Assembly (NCBI GenBank): GCA_945901035.1
Contig: CAMDKN010000064.1
Coordinates: 1 to 7,171, forward strand
Reading direction: 5' to 3'
Length of the DNA: 7,171 nt
Origin: Gulosibacter massiliensis
Lineage (GTDB): Bacteria > Actinomycetota > Actinomycetes > Actinomycetales > Microbacteriaceae
This document shows positions 1 to 4,509 of this stretch, piece by piece. Numbering within the stretch: position 1 is the first letter of the stretch; each line of letters starts with the position of its first letter. Under the pieces are notes generated by a model. It saw only the letters and a program-made list of their open reading frames with translations, was not told the DNA's origin and made no database searches. A program made the position numbers and the translations under genes.

Positions 1-112
1 CACCAAAGTTGTTCCACAACCCGAGGGAAATGCGGGGGAGCAACACCCCGCTGCGTCCACATCGTGCGTAGGGGATTGACTCGTATCGGTCCGCTGCTGC
101 TTCAAACGCCAT
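1..112 (-). CDS. mgrA: Aldo/keto reductase, L-glyceraldehyde-3-phosphate reductase (Mgr/YghZ) type, N-terminal 37 codons only
   Basis: This is the start of a minus-strand gene that continues past the left edge. The ATG is at 112-110 and the frame stays open to base 1. The visible protein begins MAFEAAADRYESIPY, followed by RCGRSGVLLP and then ISLGLWNNFG. This closely matches the N-terminus of the Mgr/YghZ branch of aldo/keto reductases, where an R/K-C-G-K/R-S-G turn leads into the first beta strand and SLGLWHNFG. Family members are soluble NADPH-dependent (alpha/beta)8-barrel enzymes that reduce L-glyceraldehyde 3-phosphate, methylglyoxal and related reactive aldehydes. The catalytic Asp-Tyr-Lys-His residues lie outside the window, so activity cannot be checked. 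An in-frame TAG (124-122 on the minus strand) lies four codons upstream, so no longer N-terminus is possible. The gene is divergent from msrA, with start codons 33 bp apart and no Shine-Dalgarno; see the promoter entry. Another aldo/keto reductase subfamily is possible but less likely. Confidence 0.85.
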   Translation of the reverse strand, partial: MAFEAAADRYESIPYARCGRSGVLLPRISLGLWNNFG

Positions 113-139
113 GACTCTAGCCTAGACCGCGCTTAGACT
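111..139 (+). promoter_or_regulatory. Leaderless promoter of msrA (-35 ATGACT, -10 TAGACT)
   Basis: The -35 candidate is ATGACT at 111-116, matching four of six bases of TTGACA. After a 17-bp spacer comes TAGACT at 134-139, which fits TAnnnT. Six bases (TCACTC) separate the -10 from the GTG at 146, so transcription would start at the first base of the start codon. The -35 overlaps the start codon of the divergent aldo/keto reductase gene, and the spacer contains that gene's -10. The two promoters should therefore exclude each other. Overlapping TAGCCT at 118-123 is an alternative -10 but would leave a short leader with no ribosome binding site. Confidence 0.6.
119..124 (-). promoter_or_regulatory. 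-10 box of a leaderless promoter for the aldo/keto reductase gene
   Basis: Read on the minus strand, TAGGCT matches the actinobacterial TAnnnT -10 element. It is followed by exactly six bases (AGAGTC) and then the ATG. Transcription starting about 7 bp after the box would begin on the A of the start codon, giving a leaderless mRNA. This agrees with the lack of a Shine-Dalgarno. No good -35 hexamer is seen at 16-18 bp spacing; that position would fall inside the first codons of msrA. The start site is inferred from geometry only. Confidence 0.6.
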
Positions 140-145
140 TCACTC

Positions 146-670
146 GTGACTACTTTCTACCTTGGTGGCGGTTGCTATTGGTGCCTCGACGCTGCCTATC
201 GCGTGCTTCGCGGGGTCAGTTCCGTTGTGTCGGGATTCGCCGGCGGGCACGTGCCGTCGCCATCCTACGAAGCGGTGTGCACGGGTTCGACGGGTCACGC
301 TGAGATCGTTGAGGTCACCTTCGACGAGTCCGTGATTCCGGCGGACGTTATCCTCGACGCGTTCTTCACGATGCACGACCCCCGGCAACTCAATCGCCAG
401 GGGAACGATGTCGGGTCGCAATACCGTTCGGTGATGTTCCCCACCGACGCTGACCAGCGCGCGCTCTTCGACACCGCACGGGAACGGGCGAACGACCATT
501 GGGACGGCGGGGTCGTCACCGAAATCGTCGACTTCACCGAGTTTTACCCCGCCGAGGATTACCACCAGAACTTTTTCGCGAAAAATCCGACCCAGGGCTA
601 CTGCCTCGCGGTCGCGGTGCCCAAGGTCAACAAGGTGCGCGCGGGCTTCGCTCAATACATCACCGCTTAG
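146..670 (+). CDS. msrA: Peptide-methionine (S)-S-oxide reductase MsrA
   Basis: This cytoplasmic repair enzyme reduces methionine-S-sulfoxide, free or in proteins, back to methionine, with thioredoxin as the usual electron donor. The 174-residue protein starts directly with the first beta strand and the signature GGGCYWC, in which C10 is the expected catalytic cysteine. C13 gives a second cysteine in the motif where many enzymes have Gly (GCFWG). Further family blocks are GFAGG (30-34), GSTGHAE (47-53, with E53 the expected catalytic-site acid), DVGSQYRS (88-95), FYPAEDYHQNFF (133-144) and NPTQGYC ending at C153, a likely resolving cysteine. Length is that of a single-domain MsrA with no MsrB fusion and no signal peptide. 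The GTG start is chosen because an in-frame TAG lies four codons upstream and the -10 geometry puts the transcript start on it. The gene is divergent from an aldehyde reductase and is followed by a 145-bp gap, so it is probably transcribed alone or with some readthrough into ssb. Confidence 0.95.
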   Translation: MTTFYLGGGCYWCLDAAYRVLRGVSSVVSGFAGGHVPSPSYEAVCTGSTGHAEIVEVTFDESVIPADVILDAFFTMHDPRQLNRQGNDVGSQYRSVMFPTDADQRALFDTARERANDHWDGGVVTEIVDFTEFYPAEDYHQNFFAKNPTQGYCLAVAVPKVNKVRAGFAQYITA

Positions 671-673
671 GTT
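668..673 (+). promoter_or_regulatory. Weak candidate -10 box for ssb, overlapping the msrA stop codon
   Basis: The dinucleotide TA does not occur anywhere in 671-815, so there is no TAnnnT box inside the gap before ssb. The nearest is TAGGTT at 668-673, formed by the msrA stop codon and the next three bases. If used, transcription would start near 680 and give a leader of about 136 nt carrying all the hairpins listed below. No convincing -35 is present. Poorer -10 variants GACAAT (738-743) and CATTCT (748-753) are alternatives. Readthrough from msrA is equally possible. Confidence 0.2.
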
Positions 674-682
674 TCTCCACAC

Positions 683-698
683 CGCCCTCGTCGGGGCG
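683..698 (+). terminator. Weak hairpin after msrA, possible terminator
   Basis: CGCCC (683-687) pairs with GGGCG (694-698). A T-G wobble can close the stem further, leaving a loop of four bases. It begins 12 bp after the msrA stop codon. The following CTTCTCC is pyrimidine-rich but is not a true T-tract, so intrinsic termination would be poor at best. It may instead be the first element of the structured ssb leader. Confidence 0.25.
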
Positions 699-714
699 CT
701 TCTCCACCGTCACG

Positions 715-774
715 CGCGACCGCCCGGTGCGTGGTCGGACAATCCCGCATTCTCGTGAGTGGGCGCCGGTCGCG
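715..774 (+). other. Alternative long-range pairing in the ssb leader
   Basis: CGCGACCG at 715-722 is an exact 8-bp inverted match to CGGTCGCG at 767-774, with 44 bases between. Bases 767-772 also form part of the left arm of the stronger hairpin at 761-794, so the two structures cannot form together. This is the layout expected of an attenuator or a switching leader, but in GC-rich DNA an 8-bp match over this distance could be chance. Confidence 0.3.
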
Positions 775-794
775 GGTTGGGACGACTGGCGCCC
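761..794 (+). promoter_or_regulatory. Strong 12-bp hairpin in the ssb leader, just upstream of the ribosome binding site
   Basis: GGGCGCCGGTCG (761-772) pairs with CGACTGGCGCCC (783-794). The stem has 11 Watson-Crick pairs and one G-U wobble (768 with 787), and a 10-base loop at 773-782. The hairpin ends 9 bases before the AAAAGGAG ribosome binding site of ssb. No T-tract follows, so it is not a normal intrinsic terminator. It could act as a protein-binding or translation-control element, an mRNA-stabilising 5' structure, or a factor-dependent pause site. The pairing is read directly from the sequence; the function is inferred. Confidence 0.5.
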
Positions 795-803
795 TCCACA
801 GAG

Positions 804-811
804 AAAAGGAG
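804..811 (+). promoter_or_regulatory. Shine-Dalgarno of ssb, fixes the start codon
   Basis: AAAAGGAG lies four bases before the ATG at 816. It is the clearest ribosome binding site in the window and selects this ATG over the in-frame upstream GTG at 759, which has no such site and would add 19 unconserved residues. Confidence 0.8.
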
Positions 812-815
812 ACAC

Positions 816-1241
816 ATGAGTGACACCATCACCATCACGGGGCTGATTGCAACAACACCCCGCCACGTCGTGACGAGCGAAGGGCTGCCGATCACGAGCT
901 TTCGGCTCGCTTCGTCACAACGGCGCTTCGACAAGGCCACCTCCACGTGGGTGGACGCGTCGACGAACTGGTACACCGTGACCTCGTTCCGACAACTCGC
1001 CATCAACGCTGTTCCGTCATTGTCCAAAGGGGACCGCATTGTCGTGAGCGGTCGGTTGCGAATCCGCGACTGGCAAACCGACGACCGCACCGGCACCAAC
1101 GTCGAGATCGAGGCGGAAACCCTGGGACACGATCTGTTTTGGGGAACTGCGGTCTTCACTCGATTGGTCGCACTGGGCAGCGACGCGCAAGCGACCACCG
1201 CCGAAGCCGAAACCACACCGGAATCCGTCGCCGCCGTCTGA
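816..1241 (+). CDS. ssb: Single-stranded DNA-binding protein, short form without acidic tip
   Basis: This OB-fold protein coats single-stranded DNA during replication, repair or recombination. The 141-residue product begins MSDTITITG and shows the SSB pattern in order: an N-terminal strand, GLPITSFRLASSQRR (about 23-37), NWYTVTSFRQLA (51-62), KGDRIVVSGRLRIRDW (71-86) and a closing VEIEAETLGHDL segment. Aromatic residues W and Y at 52-53 and W86 are candidates for base stacking. The tail is short, rich in Ala, Thr and Glu, and ends ESVAAV. It lacks the acidic ...DDxxPF tip that normally recruits partner proteins, and it has no Gly-rich linker. This suggests a secondary SSB paralogue rather than the main replicative one, which in actinobacteria usually sits between rpsF and rpsR. 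It has a clear ribosome binding site and a structured 145-bp leader. Its stop codon lies inside the -35 of the next promoter. Confidence 0.9.
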   Translation: MSDTITITGLIATTPRHVVTSEGLPITSFRLASSQRRFDKATSTWVDASTNWYTVTSFRQLAINAVPSLSKGDRIVVSGRLRIRDWQTDDRTGTNVEIEAETLGHDLFWGTAVFTRLVALGSDAQATTAEAETTPESVAAV

Positions 1242-1267
1242 CCGCGAGGAACAATCAACCCTAGAAT
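1238..1267 (+). promoter_or_regulatory. Leaderless promoter of the lipoprotein-ettA operon (-35 CTGACC, -10 TAGAAT)
   Basis: TAGAAT at 1262-1267 is the best -10 box in the window. It is followed by six bases (GGGGTC) and the ATG at 1274, the same geometry as the two divergent promoters at the left end. A -35 candidate CTGACC (1238-1243, four of six matches) stands 18 bp upstream and contains the TGA stop codon of ssb. The transcript probably begins at the A of the ATG. The GGGG just before the start is unlikely to be a ribosome binding site because it is too close. Confidence 0.6.
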
Positions 1268-1273
1268 GGGGTC

Positions 1274-1732
1274 ATGACCTCTCGAACTGCGCTTTTTTCC
1301 GCTGCGCTGGTCATGGCCCTCGTTCTGGCGGGATGTGCGGAAAGCGCAGTCGAGCCGACGCCGACGCCGACGCCCACGCCCACGGCGACCGCTGGTCCGC
1401 CGCCGGTTTATCTGCCGGACGGCGACGCCCAGGACAACAAAGCGTTTTTCGACTGGGTCTTGTTGCCCGTCGCGAACGCCCAACACAAGAACCCGAGCAC
1501 CGCGTTGGTCAACGCACTAGTTCGCGCGGGGTTTCCCAAGCGCGAAATGCAAGTCACCCCCCACCTCACCCGAACCCAACTGGAAGCAGACTCGGTGATC
1601 GTGTCCGTTAAAATCAAGCGGTCCTGCCTGATTGGGCAGAGGGCCGCCAACGGCGATTACTTTTCGACGATCGAGGCCGCGCTCAAAACCGGTGGTTGCC
1701 TGATCGGCTCAACCCTGGAAATCGATTGGTAA
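1274..1732 (+). CDS. Small secreted lipoprotein, unknown function (DUF6993-like)
   Basis: The 152-residue protein starts with a classic lipoprotein signal: basic TSR, a hydrophobic stretch, then the lipobox VLAGC with C21 as the lipidated cysteine. It should be anchored to the outer face of the cell membrane. Residues 28-37 are five Pro-Thr repeats, a flexible spacer that holds the domain off the membrane. The folded part (about 45-152) has a motif that occurs twice, CLIGQ at 118-122 and CLIGS at 142-146. Its two cysteines could form a disulfide outside the cell. No catalytic motif is recognised. From memory, proteins of this size and position, between ssb and ettA in Microbacteriaceae, carry the name DUF6993; this was not checked. 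An in-frame TAG four codons upstream fixes the start, and the promoter is leaderless. The stop is six bases before ettA, so the two are probably co-transcribed. Confidence 0.8.
   Translation: MTSRTALFSAALVMALVLAGCAESAVEPTPTPTPTPTATAGPPPVYLPDGDAQDNKAFFDWVLLPVANAQHKNPSTALVNALVRAGFPKREMQVTPHLTRTQLEADSVIVSVKIKRSCLIGQRAANGDYFSTIEAALKTGGCLIGSTLEIDW
1355..1384 (+). repeat. Hexanucleotide repeat coding for (Pro-Thr)5
   Basis: Three copies of CCGACG are followed by two of CCCACG, and a degenerate GCGACC comes next. The unit is six bases, so changes in copy number would keep the reading frame and alter only the length of the lipoprotein's spacer. Confidence 0.85.
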
Positions 1733-1738
1733 AAACGG

Positions 1739-3421
1739 ATGGCTGAGTTCATTTACACGATGGTTCGCGCCCGCAAAACGGTGGGCGACAAACTCATCCT
1801 CGACGACGTCACGATGTCGTTTTTTCCCGGCGCCAAAATCGGTATGGTCGGCCCGAACGGGGCGGGGAAGTCCACCATCCTGAAAATCATGGCCGGGCTC
1901 GATACGCCGTCCAATGGCGAAGCGCAACTCTCCGCCGGATACTCGGTCGGGATTTTGATGCAAGAGCCGGAACTGGACGAGACGCGCACCGTGTTGGAAA
2001 ACGTGCAGGACGGTGTCCGAGCCATGTACGACAAGCTCGACCGCTTCAACGCCATTTCGGCGCTGATGAGCGAACCGGACGCTGATTTCGATACCCTGCT
2101 GGCCGAGATGGGCGGGCTACAAGAGGCGATTGACCACGCCGATGCGTGGGATCTCGATTCGCAATTGGAACAAGCGATGGATGCTCTTCGTTGCCCGCCG
2201 TCCGATTCACCGATTGGCGTGTTGTCGGGCGGAGAAAAGCGGCGCGTTGCGCTGTGTAAGTTGCTCCTCGAAAAACCCGACCTCCTTTTGCTCGACGAAC
2301 CCACCAACCACCTCGACGCGGAGAGCGTCCAGTGGCTCGAACAGCACCTCGCCAAATACGCCGGCGCGGTGATTGCAATCACCCACGACCGGTACTTCCT
2401 CGATCACGTCGCGCAGTGGATCGCCGAGGTCGACCGCGGACGGCTGTACCCCTACGAGGGCAACTACTCGACGTACCTGGAAAAGAAGTCGGAGCGACTC
2501 GAGGTGCAGGGGAAGAAGGACGCCAAACTGGCGAAGCGTCTCACCGAAGAACTCGAGTGGGTTCGGTCGAATGCTAAGGGGCGTCAAGCTAAATCGAAAG
2601 CGCGTTTGGCGCGCTACGAGGAAATGGCCACCGAGGCCGAGCGGACCAAGCGACTTGATTTCGAAGAGATTCAAATCCCGCCGGGGCCGCGCCTCGGTTC
2701 TCTTGTGCTCGAAGCGAACACAATTCGAAAGGGATTCGGCGAACGCATTCTCATCGACAACCTGTCCTTTTCTCTTCCGCGAAACGGCATCGTCGGAATC
2801 ATTGGGCCAAACGGTGTCGGAAAAACAACGCTGTTCAAGACAATTGTCGGTCTCGAGCCGCTCGACGGCGGATCGCTCAAGGTCGGTGAAACCGTCACCC
2901 TGTCCTACGTTGACCAGTCCCGATCGGGCATCGACCCGAACAAAAACATCTGGGAGGTCGTCTCGGAAGGGCTCGACGTCATCCAGGTGGGTAACGTCGA
3001 GATTCCGTCGCGGGCCTACGTCTCCAAATTCGGGTTCAAAGGGCCGGACCAACAGAAGAAAGCCGGAGTCTTGTCCGGCGGCGAGCGCAACCGACTGAAC
3101 CTCGCCCTCACCCTGAAACAGGGCGGGAACCTGCTGTTGCTCGACGAGCCCACCAACGACCTCGATGTCGAAACCCTCTCGGCGCTCGAAAACGCCCTTC
3201 TCGAATTCCCCGGTTGCGCGGTCGTGATCACTCACGACCGTTGGTTCCTCGACCGCATCGCCACTCACATCCTGTCCTATGAGGGAACGGATGACGACCC
3301 GGCGAATTGGTACTGGTTCGAAGGGAACTTCGACTCGTACGAGGCCAACAAGATTGAACGGCTCGGGGCCGACGCCGCCAAACCCCACCGGTCGACGTAT
3401 CGAAAGTTGACGCGCGACTGA
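1739..3421 (+). CDS. ettA: Energy-dependent translational throttle protein EttA (ABC-F ATPase)
   Basis: EttA is a cytoplasmic ABC-F protein that binds the ribosomal E site and couples early elongation to ATP level. The 560-residue product starts MAEFIYTM, characteristic of EttA, and is close to the 555 residues of the E. coli protein. The first ATPase domain has Walker A GPNGAGKST (38-46), signature LSGGE (162-166), Walker B LLLLDEP with E187, and switch H216. An arm insertion lies roughly at 95-150. A highly charged linker (about 245-320) rich in Lys, Arg and Glu, which contacts tRNA in this family, precedes domain two. Domain two has GPNGVGKTT (356-364), LSGGE (445-449), E470 and H499. Both catalytic glutamates are present, so both sites should work. 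There is no membrane segment. The start lies six bases after the lipoprotein stop with only a weak ACGG before it, implying coupling. The stop overlaps the next start as TGATG. Confidence 0.97.
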   Translation: MAEFIYTMVRARKTVGDKLILDDVTMSFFPGAKIGMVGPNGAGKSTILKIMAGLDTPSNGEAQLSAGYSVGILMQEPELDETRTVLENVQDGVRAMYDKLDRFNAISALMSEPDADFDTLLAEMGGLQEAIDHADAWDLDSQLEQAMDALRCPPSDSPIGVLSGGEKRRVALCKLLLEKPDLLLLDEPTNHLDAESVQWLEQHLAKYAGAVIAITHDRYFLDHVAQWIAEVDRGRLYPYEGNYSTYLEKKSERLEVQGKKDAKLAKRLTEELEWVRSNAKGRQAKSKARLARYEEMATEAERTKRLDFEEIQIPPGPRLGSLVLEANTIRKGFGERILIDNLSFSLPRNGIVGIIGPNGVGKTTLFKTIVGLEPLDGGSLKVGETVTLSYVDQSRSGIDPNKNIWEVVSEGLDVIQVGNVEIPSRAYVSKFGFKGPDQQKKAGVLSGGERNRLNLALTLKQGGNLLLLDEPTNDLDVETLSALENALLEFPGCAVVITHDRWFLDRIATHILSYEGTDDDPANWYWFEGNFDSYEANKIERLGADAAKPHRSTYRKLTRD

Positions 3422-4098
3422 TGCCGGCGAAGAAAATTCTCGAGTTGACGTTCGCGAGCCGCGAGCCGATCAGCGACCTCGACACGTTCATCGATCGCTC
3501 GGGGCTGCTCGACAACGACGCCGTTCGTCTCGTCGCGAAGGATCGGGTCGTCGTGGCCTGGGTTCAGGTTTTGACCCCGCGCGGTCTCAACGACACGACT
3601 CCGACGGTGTTGGGGATGCGCGGTTCCGAACTCGCCGTTGCCGCGAAGTTCGACATCGTTGTGCCGATTGAATCGCTGCGCGCGCGATTGGCGAACGCCC
3701 TCGAATCGGAGGCGGGTTTTGTCGTGACGATGCCGCTGCAATCGCCCAGTGTTCGTTGGAAGATCCCGCTTCCCCCGCAAACCGGGTGGGAACCGCTCGG
3801 GAAGGTTGGCGCGTCCGAATTGGCGACCGTGGTTCGTGAAGGGATGAAAATCATCAAGCGAAAGATCCCCCGAAACGCCGAAGAATATCTCGTTCGGTCC
3901 TACCGATCTCAGGTGTGGGGTTCGACCATCAACAATTCGCTCGGAATGCCCGCCGGTGTGGCGCTGGCGGCCGAAACGCTCGGATTCTTCGGGGACACGG
4001 TGATGTCCGTGTCCGAAAAAGATCCGTGGATCCGGCTGTCCAGCAGTCGCGGAGAGGTTCTCGCGAAGACGAACCCCGCAATCCTCGAACTCGGATGA
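3421..4098 (+). CDS. Unrecognised conserved-looking 225-residue soluble protein, translationally coupled to ettA
   Basis: I do not recognise this family. The ATG shares its A with the ettA stop (TGATG at 3419-3423) and no Shine-Dalgarno is visible, so translation probably depends on ribosomes finishing ettA. The product begins MPAKKILELTF and has no signal peptide, lipobox or membrane helix, so it should be cytoplasmic. The first half looks alpha/beta, with hydrophobic strands such as RVVVAWVQVL (42-51). A Pro-rich stretch with PLPPQTGWEPLG follows, then a basic segment (MKIIKRKIPR), and near the C-terminus GMPAGVALAAETLGFFG. No nucleotide-binding, metal or catalytic motif stands out. Codon usage and GC look like those of its neighbours, arguing for a real native gene. 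In some actinobacteria a thioesterase follows ettA, but no hotdog-fold signature is visible here. Its stop is 3 bp from the stop of the opposing globin gene. Confidence 0.8.
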   Translation: MPAKKILELTFASREPISDLDTFIDRSGLLDNDAVRLVAKDRVVVAWVQVLTPRGLNDTTPTVLGMRGSELAVAAKFDIVVPIESLRARLANALESEAGFVVTMPLQSPSVRWKIPLPPQTGWEPLGKVGASELATVVREGMKIIKRKIPRNAEEYLVRSYRSQVWGSTINNSLGMPAGVALAAETLGFFGDTVMSVSEKDPWIRLSSSRGEVLAKTNPAILELG

Positions 4099-4101
4099 CC
4101 G

Positions 4102-4509
4102 CTACAGGGTCGGCCGGTCGTCGCGCTCGACGTCGCTGATTGTGTTCACCATCGCGTGCGCGGCGCGGTCCAGATAGTCCATCAGCGTTTCGTGATGAAG
4201 TGGGGACAACTCTTCGGCCGTCACCGCTTCGGTCATGAGGGCGAGCCAGTGGTCCCGTGCAACGTCGTCAATTGGGAAGGCTTGGTGTCGTGCGCGCAGC
4301 CGGGGGTGTCCGCGTTCGACCGAATAGGTGGTCGGGCCGCCCCAATACTGCTCGAGGAATGCGGTCAGACGCCACACAGCCCCGTCGAAATCATCCTCGG
4401 GGTACATCGGCCTCAGTATCGGGTCAGTCTTCACGCCCTCGTAAAATCGGCGGACGATTCGATCGAACCTGTCGTGACCTCCAACGGCCGTGAAAAAGTC
4501 GTCCGTCAT
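4102..4509 (-). CDS. glbO: Group II truncated haemoglobin (trHbO)
   Basis: This small haem protein binds oxygen and other ligands and is linked to oxygen or redox handling and NO/peroxide chemistry in actinobacteria. The 135-residue product has the 2-on-2 globin pattern of mycobacterial GlbO. Key positions visible are Y23 (B10) in RRFYEGV, Y36 (CD1) in MYPEDDF, FLEQYWGGP (51-59), YSVERGHPRLR, the proximal haem ligand H75 (F8) in RARHQAF, and W88 (G8) in DHWLALM. The Y-CD1 and W-G8 pair defines group II. The spacing equals that of M. tuberculosis GlbO as I remember it. The ATG at 4509 overlaps the TGA of the MscS-like gene by four bases (ATGA), and no Shine-Dalgarno is seen, so translation is likely coupled. 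It is the last gene of the pepN operon and ends three bases from the converging unknown gene. Confidence 0.95.
   Translation of the reverse strand: MTDDFFTAVGGHDRFDRIVRRFYEGVKTDPILRPMYPEDDFDGAVWRLTAFLEQYWGGPTTYSVERGHPRLRARHQAFPIDDVARDHWLALMTEAVTAEELSPLHHETLMDYLDRAAHAMVNTISDVERDDRPTL

Noticed and set aside
32..51. GC-rich hairpin (GCGGGG with CCCCGC, 8-base loop) near the left edge
   Set aside because: It has no T-tract and lies inside the coding start of the minus-strand aldo/keto reductase, so it is explained by codons rather than termination.
673..707. Direct repeat TTCTCCAC at 673-680 and 700-707 after msrA
   Set aside because: Only eight bases in two copies 27 bp apart. It could be an operator pair, but it is too short to support.
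759..815. Longer N-terminus for SSB from the in-frame GTG at 759
   Set aside because: There is no ribosome binding site before it, it would run through the hairpin, and the added residues do not fit the SSB fold. The ATG at 816 has a strong AAAAGGAG and starts right at the first OB-fold strand.
755..823. Possible upstream small ORF (22 codons from GTG 755) ending over the ssb start
   Set aside because: It has no ribosome binding site, and its basic, low-complexity peptide looks like a by-product of the hairpin sequence. Kept only as a remote chance of translational control.
710..1486. 258-codon minus-strand frame across the ssb leader, ssb and the lipoprotein start
   Set aside because: The product is Arg/Ser-rich with no domain, and it crosses three plus-strand features that are each well supported.
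2207..3388. 393-codon open frame on the minus strand opposite ettA
   Set aside because: It is a shadow of ettA. The protein has no recognisable domain, while the plus strand carries every ABC-F motif.
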